Assembly: GCF_000003815.2 (NCBI RefSeq)
Contig: NC_049982.1
Span: forward strand, 4,595,018-4,618,984
Source of the DNA: Branchiostoma floridae
Taxonomy: Eukaryota; Chordata; Leptocardii; Amphioxiformes; Branchiostomatidae
DNA length: 23,967 nt
Direction of reading: 5' to 3'
A program made the position numbers and the translations under genes. This document shows, piece after piece, positions 19,801 to 23,967 of this stretch (position 1 is the stretch's first letter; each line of letters begins with the position of its first letter). The notes beneath the pieces were generated by a model. It was given only the letters and a program-made list of their open reading frames with translations. It did no database searches and was not told where the DNA came from.

Positions 19801-20856
19801 TAACACTGGAAAGGATTTGGAAAAAGACAAAGCATTTAAAGAAAAAGTTACATTAGCTAACTCACCGAATTTGTAGCGGTTCATCTTGTAAGTCTTCATC
19901 ATCCACCTGTATGTTAGCAATACGGTGAAAACAATGAGCTGAATGCAAACATATAGTCTTTACTTTCTTGTAGTAATACACCTTCACAACACTTTGTGCA
20001 CATCCATATTATCTGCCACGTATAAGACTTTTATTCTGGCTTAGGCCCTTAGATCTTTCTTAGGTGATTTTGATACCTTACCTCAAACTTGAACCAGTCT
20101 GAGTTCCACTGAGGGTTGAGGGACTTTTTCTGCACGTCTGTCTTGTAGTTGGTCGCTCCAAACTTCACCTGTAGGGACATCAAGCAATGGTCAACATAGA
20201 AAAACTGACGCAATAATATTATAAAAATTCCATTGAAGGAAGAGAAAATACATACTCAGGGCTCGAAATTCATTTTTGGGATTAGGTGCACTGGTGCACC
20301 AGCTTAAAAAATTGGGTGCACTAAAAAATTTTTGGGTGCACCACTTAAATTTAAGTAATAACCTAATAATAAAACTTAGTTACAAGCTATCAAATTCTTA
20401 AACAAGTACCATGACAGACATTTTTATTATCTTTCTAACACTTAAATGTCAAGAATATGATGTATACTAGTATACTAGACTGTACTTTGATATCTTTACA
20501 TACATAAAGGTAAGAAAATATTTGGGTACACCCTGTGCACCCACAGAAAATAATTGGGTGCACAGCTCCAATTTTGGGTGCACCTGGGTGCACATGCACC
20601 CAGTATTTCGAGCCCTGATACTTGTACAAAAGTGAATTTAGAATAAAATAGAATTTGGGGCAAGTGAAAAGTTGGTTCGAGCAAGTAAATCTTTTACGTG
20701 CTCACCCGATAGGATAAGTGAATTTTACTATTTTTAGAAAACTTGTTCAACCCTGTGTGGCCTTACCTCTACGAAGGCGTCTGTGAGGTCGCTGGCCCTG
20801 TCCATGATTGGCAGGTCCCTCCCCGCAACGATCCGAACCTTCAGCTTCCCTGGCAT
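1819..20856 (-). CDS. C2CD5: C2CD5 (CDP138) ortholog, 20 coding exons, 3' end outside window
   Basis: Spliced minus-strand gene encoding 697 residues in this window; human C2CD5 is about 1000, so the C-terminal third lies past base 1. Known role of the family: Ca2+-dependent phospholipid binding through an N-terminal C2 domain, and an Akt2 substrate promoting GLUT4 vesicle fusion with the plasma membrane. Visible in order: C2 domain (about 1-115) with acidic loop residues D19, D26, D76, D78 and D84; a conserved block ending FVEELVVNDDPEYQWIDKIR (about 158-183); GLKVLE..GNAVIGY..CFDLEGESG (about 206-233); a Pro/Ser-rich linker (about 250-470); EYPFFTL..GGVVSARSVKLLDRIHNP and DEPETRDAWW..GCNAVVGYSESTS (480-553); a CxxC..CxxC pair (623-647); KVPDVLFTTI and GCLIQAR. 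The start ATG is preceded by an in-frame TAG at 20878-20880. All 19 junctions keep phase. Transcribed divergently from GOLT1. Confidence 0.93.
2341..2430 (-). CDS. C2CD5: C2CD5 coding exon 19 (residues 648-678)
   Basis: Acceptor ATGCAG, donor GTACGT. Encodes RHGKVPDVLFTTIEPPGDLP then VTGHGCLIQA, matching human KVPDVLFTTI and GCLIQAR. Confidence 0.93.
2911..3330 (-). repeat. C2CD5: 52-bp minisatellite of exon 18 3' end plus donor, eight units
   Basis: Each unit consists of 44 bases of exon (encoding TPFPITLENCAVC) and 8 intron bases GTGGGTAC. Copies differ by single substitutions. The unit nearest 3286 is the real exon end; seven further donor copies lie downstream. 52 is not a multiple of 3, so use of the next donor shifts the frame. 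Confidence 0.92.
3286..3387 (-). CDS. C2CD5: C2CD5 coding exon 18 (residues 614-648), CxxC pair
   Basis: Acceptor CTTCAG, donor GTGGGT. Encodes CSPCHIPYDRINTPFPITLE then NCAVC; the two CxxC pairs (623-626, 644-647) look like a metal-binding knuckle and are shared with vertebrates. The last 44 bases plus donor recur downstream as a 52-bp minisatellite. Confidence 0.92.
3381..3715 (-). repeat. Two-copy duplication of the exon 18 acceptor region, period about 170
   Basis: The sequence from GACGTCCTGAA through CTTTATCTTGATAACA, TCAAATTTGCATTTTAG and TTCATTCATGA to AATGCTTTT occurs at 3383-3520 and again at 3553-3695. The second copy carries the acceptor and first seven exon bases only. Confidence 0.85.
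3728..3830. mobile_element. MITE with CAGTCAAACCTG termini, TA flanks (short form)
   Basis: 103 bases, nearly palindromic: CAGTCAAACCTGTCTATA..and an inverse right end CAGGTTTGACTG, with TA duplications at 3726-3727 and 3831-3832. Tc1/mariner-type target choice. Confidence 0.82.
3948..4687. repeat. Tandem array, four units of about 110-150 bases, abutting exon 17 donor
   Basis: Units start near 3948, 4099, 4458 and 4571. They share TAGTGTGTGAA..GAGTGAGTGCATG, ACAAACCCAGGCTGGCCATG, CAAGAGCGATCGCCTGAC and AGCAGGGTGGGACC. The last unit ends a few bases inside the intron at exon 17. A hAT-like MITE splits the array at 4212-4449. Confidence 0.85.
4212..4449. mobile_element. hAT-like MITE with 8-bp duplication GGGTGGGA
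   Basis: 238 bases, termini CAGGGTTGTAGCCAGC and GCTGGCTACAACCCTG, with GGGTGGGA at 4204-4211 and 4450-4457. Related at the ends to the element at 9204-9522. Inserted between units of the tandem array, whose own end supplies the duplicated bases. Confidence 0.85.
4688..4787 (-). CDS. C2CD5: C2CD5 coding exon 17 (residues 581-614), divergent
   Basis: Acceptor TTTTCCAG, donor GTACGG. Encodes DTSLRQSGMLTCSLDRRD then FEGLQQAQKDTSAGS. Phase fits both neighbours. The sequence does not obviously match the human segment between LNPRFLQDG and CGFCHIPYD, so it is either fast-evolving or lineage-specific. The T-run of its acceptor coincides with the end of a minus-strand SINE. Confidence 0.75.
4795..5107 (-). 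mobile_element. tRNA-derived SINE, fullest copy
   Basis: On the minus strand it begins near 5107 with a tRNA-like head: A-box-like TGGGTTAGTGG, then B-box-like GAGTTCGATTCC. It runs through a conserved body shared with two other copies and ends CTGGATTGAGATCACTTT followed by a T-rich tail, directly at the acceptor of exon 17. Pol III promoter identity is inferred from the boxes. Confidence 0.72.
5171..5655. mobile_element. Non-autonomous element with CAGTCAAACCTG termini, TA flanks (long form)
   Basis: Starts CAGTCAAACCTGC and ends GCAGGTTTGACTG, flanked by TA. The sub-terminal GGTGGTCGCTGAGAAGAG is repeated near both ends. 485 bases, no transposase. Shares its terminal 12 bases with the element at 3728-3830. 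Confidence 0.8.
5739..5818 (-). CDS. C2CD5: C2CD5 coding exon 16 (residues 554-581)
   Basis: Acceptor CTCCAG, donor GTGAAG. Encodes CDELIVLSAAGTAALLN then LRPEEAILNK, matching human CEEVCILSASGTAAVLN. Confidence 0.92.
5819..6435 (-). other. C2CD5: Intron 15 of C2CD5
   Basis: No feature recognised; exon 15 and 16 phases join directly. Confidence 0.65.
6436..6550 (-). CDS. C2CD5: C2CD5 coding exon 15 (residues 516-554)
   Basis: Acceptor TTCTAG, donor GTAAGC. Encodes DEPETRDAWWIELRQEIRSH then GCNAVVGYSESTSI, among the most conserved parts of the family. Confidence 0.94.
6551..7739 (-). other. C2CD5: Intron 14 of C2CD5
   Basis: AT-rich, no repeat or conserved ORF recognised. Phase shows that no exon is required between exons 14 and 15. 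Confidence 0.65.
7740..7848 (-). CDS. C2CD5: C2CD5 coding exon 14 (residues 480-516)
   Basis: Acceptor TTTCAG, donor GTGGGG. Encodes EYPFFTLRSFQPGYLQSL then GGVVSARSVKLLDRIHNP, close to human. Confidence 0.93.
7928..7967 (+). ncRNA. Hammerhead-like motif, weak candidate
   Basis: GTC, a short AGAAGCT loop, CTGAGGA, then a 6-bp stem GGTGTC/GACACC with a TGATA loop, then GAAAC. This resembles the CUGANGA..GAAA core of hammerhead ribozymes found in Penelope-like retroelements. One extra A sits between CTGAGGA and the stem, and stem I is only about 2 bp, so activity is doubtful. Confidence 0.25.
8057..8296 (-). mobile_element. SINE copy 3, truncated
   Basis: Shares TTCATTGTACC, CCCCTAGCTCTTTTC, GTCCTAAGGACTG and CACACAGCC-like segments with the copies at 1003-1455 and 4795-5107. 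The sequence GTCCTAAGGACTG is the uninterrupted version of the site holding a palindromic MITE in copy 1. Confidence 0.7.
8624..8712 (-). CDS. C2CD5: C2CD5 coding exon 13 (residues 450-479)
   Basis: Acceptor TTGCAG, donor GTAACA. Encodes GGSVGSSGSSGGKATIIQKL then MSQQPSLDVM, corresponding to the Gly/Ser stretch and LLRQQTQ helix before REFPFF in human. 89 bases is exactly the length mod 3 needed to join exon 12 (phase 1) to exon 14 (phase 0). Confidence 0.85.
9204..9522. mobile_element. hAT-like MITE with 8-bp duplication CTCTAGTG
   Basis: 319 bases, termini CAGGGCTCTAGCCAGC and GCTGGCTAGAGCCCTG, flanked on both sides by CTCTAGTG (9196-9203, 9523-9530). An 8-bp duplication with CAGGG termini is the hAT signature. 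No transposase. Confidence 0.85.
9531..10544 (-). other. C2CD5: Intron 12 interior of C2CD5
   Basis: A degenerate short repeat around GGGACAGCAAC spans about 9540-9690, with related pieces near 8810 and 9120. The rest is unremarkable AT-rich intron. Confidence 0.55.
10545..11130. repeat. Degenerate tandem repeat, units of about 120-150 bases
   Basis: ACTGTTTTTGAAGGCT recurs at about 10560, 10863 and 11017, with GTTGCTACATA..ACAAAATCAGGACACAT and GAGGACAGC.A.AGGC between. Ends some 80 bases from the exon 12 donor. Non-coding. Confidence 0.75.
11212..11604 (-). CDS. C2CD5: C2CD5 coding exon 12 (residues 319-450), long Pro/Ser-rich exon
   Basis: Acceptor CATGCAG, donor GTGGGA, phase 1 at both ends, open throughout. 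Encodes VEDTESHVFTPPPKL, a Pro/Ser/Thr-rich low-complexity stretch, then RLYRTESSESDIST, which repeats the RQSSDSDLST motif of exon 11. GC-rich compared with the flanking AT-rich introns. Human C2CD5 has a much shorter linker here. The exon is supported by phase and open reading; it may be alternatively spliced, because skipping it (393 bases) keeps the frame. Confidence 0.82.
11605..13728 (-). other. C2CD5: Intron 11 of C2CD5
   Basis: No exon is needed by phase between exons 11 and 12. It contains a purine-rich stretch (11770-11975) and the 117-bp tandem pair; otherwise no recognisable feature. Confidence 0.7.
12718..12955. repeat. Two-copy AT-rich tandem repeat, period about 117
   Basis: Both units contain AAATTAAGAAATAAAAAACC then TATCTA and a TATAAC.TTATGG..GCTATC tail. 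Intron 11, no coding potential. Confidence 0.7.
13729..13880 (-). CDS. C2CD5: C2CD5 coding exon 11 (residues 268-319), Pro/Ser-rich
   Basis: Acceptor CCCAG, donor GTGCGC. Encodes EAPVPEEGTAPPPSPTKLF, then RVRRQSSDSDLSTTPK, matching the SRQSSSSDTDLSLTPK region of human C2CD5. R303, R305 and S308 form an RxRxxS basophilic kinase consensus. Five partial copies of its 5' end lie upstream. Confidence 0.9.
14000..14970 (-). repeat. Array of partial copies of C2CD5 exon 11 5' end and acceptor
   Basis: Five copies of the acceptor plus exon start, with presumed first exon bases at about 14015, 14216, 14435, 14632 and 14963. They match exon 11 for roughly 15 to 72 bases, in the best case encoding APVPEEGTASPPSPTKLFS. 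They alternate with shared intron blocks (AACATTTGAAGGTCA, GTCTCGTCTTTATCCTTCA). A 130-base block is nearly identical at 14268-14397 and 14680-14812. None carries the exon's 3' end or donor. Confidence 0.85.
15188..15795. mobile_element. Long inverted-repeat element interrupted by an assembly gap
   Basis: About 160-base arms (15188-15350 and 15628-15795) are near-perfect inverse copies, outer ends AACACCCTCCG and CGGAGGGTGTT. Next to the left arm are tandem TTATGCATAACCC-type repeats; the middle is 100 N. No clear target duplication, so the superfamily is left open. Confidence 0.7.
15528..15627. other. Assembly gap of 100 N
   Basis: Exactly 100 N, a conventional placeholder for unknown length. 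It falls in the loop of the inverted repeat, where hairpin and tandem sequence would break assembly. Confidence 0.97.
15950..16090 (-). CDS. C2CD5: C2CD5 coding exon 10 (residues 221-268)
   Basis: Acceptor CTCAG, donor GTGAGT. Encodes GYRQCFDLEGESGIVVRAIG, then a Pro-rich tail QPPPVSPHQSPP and IKDAVK. The donor at 15950 is preferred because reading on gives an in-frame TGA. Two degenerate copies of this exon lie upstream in the same intron (16128-16285). Confidence 0.92.
16128..16181 (-). repeat. Partial copy of C2CD5 exon 10 with acceptor
   Basis: Carries CTTCAG then sequence encoding YRQCFDLEGESGIVVRAI, nearly identical to exon 10, about 92 bases upstream of it. After Ile the match changes to intron sequence and hits TAA, so it lacks the exon's 3' half and donor. 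Intron homology (AACAGGAAATAA..GTTA) continues on the far side. Confidence 0.8.
16205..16300 (-). repeat. Second degenerate copy of C2CD5 exon 10
   Basis: Retains the CTGGAGGGAGAGTC, CCATTG and GGCGGCACACCTGGC segments of exon 10 but lacks the CAGTGTTTTGA segment. Third member of the local tandem with exon 10 and 16128-16181. Confidence 0.7.
16818..16878 (-). CDS. C2CD5: C2CD5 coding exon 9 (residues 201-221)
   Basis: Acceptor TTTCAG, donor GTGAGT. Encodes GELQRKIGLKVLEMGGNAVI, almost the human sequence; two bases of a Gly codon are carried over. Confidence 0.93.
17036..17333. repeat. 30-bp minisatellite, about 10-11 units
   Basis: Unit TGATGAACCCATACTGCAG plus AAATAGTTACC, period 30-31, nearly identical copies. 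The open frame across it (repeated MNPYCRNS) is a by-product of the period, not a gene. Lies in intron 8. Confidence 0.9.
17493..17562 (-). CDS. C2CD5: C2CD5 coding exon 8 (residues 178-201)
   Basis: Acceptor GTTCAG, donor GTACGT. Encodes WIDKIRTPRASNEARQ then SLFSKLS. Ser197 aligns with the reported Akt2 phosphosite, but the -3 position is Ser rather than Arg. Confidence 0.92.
17878..17963 (-). CDS. C2CD5: C2CD5 coding exon 7 (residues 149-177)
   Basis: Acceptor CCCCAG, donor GTAACC. Encodes SPSIPYGMYPVAILGF then VEELVVNDDPEYQ, a strongly conserved family block. Confidence 0.93.
18070..18389. mobile_element. Foldback element, copy 1, 5-bp duplication ATAAG
   Basis: Same terminal sequence CAGGGCTCGAAAT and inner GGTGCAC repeats as the copy at 20257-20617, flanked on both sides by ATAAG. 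It lies in intron 6. No transposase ORF. Confidence 0.75.
18703..18798 (-). CDS. C2CD5: C2CD5 coding exon 6 (residues 117-149)
   Basis: Acceptor TTCCAG, donor GTAAGT. Encodes GIRGSVYVVVKVDLFID then TNRFRQSSCGVQFFC, the conserved stretch directly after the C2 domain. Confidence 0.93.
19225..19309 (-). CDS. C2CD5: C2CD5 coding exon 5 (residues 89-117)
   Basis: Acceptor TTACAG, donor GTGAGT. Encodes VYIDIDPLLSKDSASVMQG then WFPIYDTMH, the end of the C2 domain. Leaves one base (G) of a split codon. Confidence 0.93.
19623..19668 (-). CDS. C2CD5: C2CD5 coding exon 4 (residues 73-88)
   Basis: 46-base exon, acceptor CTCCAG, donor GTATAT. Encodes RVLDHDTYSAHDVIGK, the second Ca2+ loop with D76, D78 and D84. 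Confidence 0.93.
19866..19906 (-). CDS. C2CD5: C2CD5 coding exon 3 (residues 60-73)
   Basis: 41-base exon, acceptor ATACAG, donor GTGAG. Encodes VDDEDLQDEPLQI plus two bases of an Arg codon. Nearly identical to the vertebrate sequence. Confidence 0.92.
20082..20168 (-). CDS. C2CD5: C2CD5 coding exon 2 (residues 31-59)
   Basis: Acceptor CTACAG, donor GTAAGG. Encodes VKFGATNYKTDVQKK then SLNPQWNSDWFKFE, the central C2 strands. Phase 0 at both ends. Confidence 0.93.
20257..20617. mobile_element. Foldback element, copy 2, 5-bp duplication ATACT
   Basis: Starts CAGGGCTCGAAATTC and ends with its inverse GTATTTCGAGCCCTG, with inner GGTGCAC-rich arms. ATACT flanks both ends. Related throughout to the copy at 18070-18389. 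The CAGGG terminus with a 5-bp duplication suggests a hAT-like non-autonomous element; assignment is tentative. Confidence 0.75.
20767..20856 (-). CDS. C2CD5: C2CD5 coding exon 1 (residues 1-30)
   Basis: Begins at ATG 20856-20854 and reads MPGKLKVRIVAGRDLP then MDRASDLTDAFVE, the first C2 strand and first Ca2+-binding loop (D19, D26). Ends GAG|GTAAGG. A likely acceptor (TTTCAG) about 30 bases upstream of the ATG implies a 5' UTR intron. Confidence 0.93.
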
Positions 20857-20956
20857 GGTGACACTACAACCCTGACGCTACACACTGCTGAAATCATAGG
20901 AGTCAAAGATATATCATAAAAGTACATAGAAGCAACAGGAACACTATGTGTAATGC

Positions 20957-21037
20957 AACGATCTGAACCTTCAGTTTCTCCGGTATGGTAGCACCCTGCT
21001 GCTACACACTGCTAATATCATAGACATCACATGCAAA
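20957..21037 (-). repeat. Degenerate copy of C2CD5 exon 1 start and its acceptor region
   Basis: Matches 20824-20915: both carry GCAACGATC.GAACCTTCAG on the plus strand, then the GCTACACACTGCT leader and the ATATCATA-like intron end. In the copy the initiator reads ATA, so it cannot start translation. The tandem offset is about 130 bases. Confidence 0.75.
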
Positions 21038-21555
21038 AGATATATTACAGAAGTGCATCCGTAACAGGCATCACCAAGCAAGCAACAGTTGTTCTGTTGG
21101 ACAAATGAGGCATTTCTTTGCAATTCTCCAGTCTTTCCCATACCTGCACAGCTGTGAAATTACCTCTGCTGAATCCATACTAAATTTTGTTATTAGTCAC
21201 AATCTCCAGTTTTGCTTTGTATAAGTTGTATTTTAGTTGTCATTTACTTTGCTAGTTGTAATGAATAAACATCACACCCACTGTAGAGTGTAGACCATTC
21301 CAAATTTTGACATTGTTCGGTCTTTGGTGAGAGCGCCTCATACTAGTTCTACATGTCATATGATTATTAACATCGGACACTTACAATACAGTAAGATCAA
21401 ATTCTAATGCTAGACTGTGCTTTTAATTTTTTTATAAATGATAAAGTCTCAGGCAGATATCTTGAAAAGTCAAGTACGTGTCAGTACAAATGAACATGCT
21501 AAAATGAAATATTTCACTTGTCTTTAAAGAATAGAAGAATAAGAACATTTTGATA

Positions 21556-21777
21556 AGCCCTTTCACAGAGATCAGAACGCATGTGGAACATGAATTCTAG
21601 GTAATATGTCAAAAGGTATCGATACTAAAAGAAAACAAAACCAGTCTGGATGTTGTTATGCAAATCGAAACAAATCATGGTCGAGAAATGGACCATTTTT
21701 TTCGGGGCCTTACAATTTGACATATTACCTATAATTCCTGATCGCCGCGCATGCATTCTGATCAATGTGAAAGGGCT
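21556..21777. mobile_element. MITE with AGCCCTTTCACA termini and TA target duplication
   Basis: Inverted termini AGCCCTTTCACA..TGTGAAAGGGCT, extended by imperfect inverse matches (GATCAGAACGCATG against CATGCATTCTGATC), flanked by TA on each side. 222 bases, no coding capacity. The TA duplication suggests a Tc1/mariner-type or similar source transposase. Confidence 0.7.
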
Positions 21778-22152
21778 TATTTCAGAGAAAATTTCAAGAG
21801 GTTATTGAAAATTATGAATCTATACAAAGGGGATGGAGATGTCTTGATCTAGGGTATGGCAGAAACAACTGTACAAGCGAAAGGGTGTACAAAGTCGGTC
21901 TCATCCGCATTATAAATCTTTTTCGGTGTCAGGGCGAAACCTTGTCATCTCCTATCGTCCTCTAATACAGGAGATATGTTGTCGCCCCGCCCCCATATCA
22001 TATTCGTCAATATCGATCTCCCTGAAAAAGCTATTTCCACGAGAACAAAGACATAACATCACATGATGAAAATATCTTTCTTTATAGAAAAGGCATACAT
22101 ACACGTCCTGGCTTGCAGAGCACTCTAAGTCCGTGAGAAAGACGAAAAATTC

Positions 22153-22197
22153 CTACAAAAACAAACGAAAATTTCGCGACTCTATGGGCGCTGCCAT
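22153..22197 (-). other. Possible 15-codon upstream ORF in the C2CD5 leader, overlapping the YY1-type motif
   Basis: The ATG inside AAGATGGC opens MAAPIESRNFRLFL then TAG. It counts as a uORF only if transcription starts upstream of 22200. A leader donor near 22103-22105 (GTGTATGT) and the acceptor near 20889 would make this a non-coding first exon. Confidence 0.35.
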
Positions 22198-22327
22198 CTT
22201 GGTTTCTACAAAGCTAGCTGGGACCGCTACTTAGTACATAGTCTGTGATTCGTCAGAAAGCGATAAGCGTGATGATATTGACCAATCAGAGATAAGGATA
22301 GATCCTGTCAGTCCATCTGTGCCGGGA

Positions 22328-22335
22328 TGACGTCA
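22328..22335. promoter_or_regulatory. Palindromic CRE/ATF site TGACGTCA
   Basis: A perfect 8-bp CRE about 90 bases upstream of the GOLT1 ATG and about 40 bases from a CCAAT box. CREB/ATF binding is expected from the consensus; activity is inferred. Confidence 0.55.
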
Positions 22336-22422
22336 CCACACACCGGCCCGAGACGTGGCGCCAGACACAAACATTCTTCCTGCTCCAGATTTTTGCCCAA
22401 ATCCTGATATTCTGACCCAAAA

Positions 22423-22447
22423 ATGTTGCCGATTTCGGATTTTCAAA
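22423..22447 (+). CDS. GOLT1B: GOLT1 coding exon 1
   Basis: ATG start followed by eight codons (MLPISDFQ) and one base, donor A|GTAAGT. Confidence 0.87.
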
Positions 22448-23355
22448 GTAAGTGTTGGGTTCTGATTTGCTACAATAGCCAGTGTTCGCTGAAATTGCTG
22501 TAGAATTTGTCGGTGCCGTGGAATGAATGGTAAAAGTGGGGAGGGGGGTGGAAAGAATTTCGCAAGAAGTACTAGTAACAACACGTCGACGTCAACAAAA
22601 ACAACGTAGCTGCTTTTGGTATGAACATTGACGTGTCGTCGTTTAATCCAGGGCATATGTCTTTCCATTGATTCTGTTTTTGTTTTTTTCTGTTACTACA
22701 TTCATATTCAATCATATTTTAACACGTCATAGACTTAGAGTTAAATGCATATGGTGCAATTATGTGGTTAATTAGTTCAATGTGGTTAATTAGTTCAATG
22801 TGGAACTTTTAAATTTCCTCTGACAGAAGATTTGTAGACCCACATATTCATAGCATATATGAAGCCTCCAATTTCAAATCAATTACTCATGATCAATATT
22901 AATCTCTCTCATCAGATCATTTGCTGATGCAATGAATTTGGAAGACGTTTTCACATTTGTACAGAGATATCTAGTGCATTGCCCAAGGAGCTTTCAACAC
23001 TCCTTTGTTGAACTGAGAACATGCCAAGAACACCATGCTCGCGCATGTCTGATCTATGCAAATTTGTGTCTTTGACACTTGGGTGTGAATGAAATCTTCA
23101 CAGCCATTATGAAACATCACTGAAAGGAAATTAATTGCTCGCTCCCTCCTGTTGATGAATGTTCCTTGCATTTCCTTATTTGGACATCATCAGTTGAGAT
23201 GATGATGATGATGATCAGTTCATATTTAATGATGGTTAACCGTGACCTTGTTTCCCCTCCCAGAGATCGGGATCGGTCTGACCGGATTCGGCACCTTTTT
23301 CCTGATCCTGGGGATGTTGCTGTTCTTTGATACCGCCTTGTTAGCCATAGGAAAC
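22423..23355 (+). CDS. GOLT1B: GOLT1 / GOT1B-type Golgi vesicle transport protein, 5' part
   Basis: Two coding exons, 22423-22447 and 23264-23355, joined through GT (22448) and AG (23262-23263) in phase 1. They give 39 residues: MLPISDFQK, then IGIGLTGFGTFFLILGMLLF and FDTALLAIGN. Human GOLT1B begins MISLTDTQKIGMGLTGFG and continues with FFDKALLAIGN, so identity is clear. The family is about 138 residues with four membrane segments and acts in ER-to-Golgi traffic; only the first transmembrane helix is present here. The ATG is the first in frame after a TGA at 22405-22407. The remaining exons lie past the right edge. GOLT1A versus GOLT1B cannot be separated from this fragment. Confidence 0.9.
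22448..23263 (+). other. GOLT1B: Intron 1 of GOLT1
   Basis: Contains a two-copy 19-bp repeat (TGGTTAATTAGTTCAATG, about 22763-22801) and an ATG-triplet microsatellite (about 23198-23213). Nothing else recognised. Confidence 0.65.
23264..23355 (+). CDS. GOLT1B: GOLT1 coding exon 2
   Basis: Pyrimidine tract and acceptor CCTCCCAG, donor GTGAGT. Encodes the first transmembrane helix and the LLAIGN loop. Confidence 0.93.
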
Positions 23356-23967
23356 GTGAGTACAGTGTGCTTAATCTCCTAGCAGGTCTATCGAAGGTAT
23401 GTCAATATCCAAATTCCAAAGGGCTAACCAGTTCACAACAGAACAAATATTGAAATACAGATTCAAGTTCAGAAGAGAGGCAGTAAGATTTGTAATTACA
23501 TTTTGCTAAGTAAACATTCTGCTTTCTTTTTTATGTTGTAGTTGTAACTAGTTGTAGTATCCAGTATTTGATTGCTGCTAGGGTCCCTTATTGTAAGTGT
23601 AAGGGTCCCTGATACAGGGGTAGGCAGCAGTCGGCACCCAAAAATCTTCTCTTTTTTTTGGTTTACCTAAATTTCTGGTGCACCTATTCCCAAACCCAGC
23701 ACCAAGGCTGTCTCTAGGACCCATCCTTCCTTCCAGGGACAGAAGTTTACTTGTTGGGACGGAAATTTTTTTACCTCATCTGTCCCGAAGATCTTAGCTT
23801 CATGACATAAAACTTTTGAAAATGTGTTTTCACAGGCTTAAAACAAAAAATTGAACAAGGAAAATTAACAACATGGGCTTCCAAACAATGAGTGGGATGG
23901 AAAAAAATTCAAAGCTGGACACTGCAGCCCTGACCAGGATAATGCTTGAATTGACCACCACCTTCTC
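23356..23967 (+). other. GOLT1B: Start of GOLT1 intron 2
   Basis: No further GOLT1 exon. A degenerate hAT-like element may lie at about 23703-23933 (AAGGCTGTCTCTAGGACCC against CACTGCAGCCCTG), without a clear target duplication. Confidence 0.45.

Larger units (their letters stand above)
20857..22099 (-). other. C2CD5: Probable 5' UTR intron of C2CD5
   Basis: No coding exon is seen. It contains a degenerate exon 1 copy (20957-21037) and a TA-flanked palindromic element (21556-21777). A TTTCAG acceptor near 20889 (minus) is the probable 3' end of the intron. Confidence 0.55.
22100..22422. promoter_or_regulatory. Divergent C2CD5/GOLT1 promoter interval with 5' UTRs
   Basis: This short interval separates the presumed 5' end of C2CD5 (minus) from the GOLT1 ATG (plus). 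It contains an AAGATGGC YY1-type motif on the minus strand (about 22193-22200), CCAAT followed by CAG (about 22281-22288), a palindromic CRE TGACGTCA (22328-22335) and an ACGTGGC core (about 22352-22358). No TATA box is evident near either start. TSSs are inferred, not seen. Confidence 0.6.

Noticed and set aside
18259-20684. Minus-strand frames sharing SGLEILGACAPRCTQNWSCAP at two places
   Set aside because: The shared peptide is the translation of the foldback element termini, not a conserved protein.

Overview
The window reads as intron-rich chordate nuclear DNA. It most resembles amphioxus (Branchiostoma), a guess based on gene content and repeat style rather than a database match. It holds parts of two protein genes arranged head to head. 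All splice sites below were placed by eye on GT..AG rules and codon phase. Comparisons with human proteins are from memory.

Minus strand, about 20856 down to 1819, continuing past base 1: twenty coding exons of a C2CD5 (CDP138) ortholog. C2CD5 is a C2-domain phospholipid-binding protein acting in insulin-stimulated GLUT4 vesicle fusion. The exon lengths sum to 2091 bases, or 697 codons, with every junction in phase, so no exon appears to be missing between the start codon and exon 20. The last third of the protein lies beyond the left edge. Plus strand, from 22423: the first two coding exons of a GOLT1 (GOT1B-type) Golgi transport membrane protein, continuing past the right edge. Between them, about 22.1-22.4 kb, is a compact promoter-like interval with a YY1-type motif, a CCAAT box and a palindromic CRE.

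The rest is intron. It carries small non-autonomous DNA transposons (a palindromic element with TAA duplications, two TA-flanked elements sharing one terminus, another TA-flanked element, two hAT-like elements with perfect 8-bp target duplications, and two foldback copies with 5-bp duplications), tRNA-derived SINE copies in minus orientation, several minisatellites, and one 100-N assembly gap inside a long inverted repeat.

The most unusual feature is that several C2CD5 exons are accompanied by local copies of their own splice junctions. Exon 18 has eight 52-bp units carrying its 3' end and donor site, plus a second copy of its acceptor region. Exon 11 has five partial copies of its acceptor and 5' end. 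Exon 10 has two degenerate copies. Exon 1 has one degenerate copy whose ATG is lost. Exon 17 seems to take its polypyrimidine tract from the end of a SINE, and a tandem array starts just inside its donor. I found no prokaryotic system, CRISPR array, intact transposase or viral gene.
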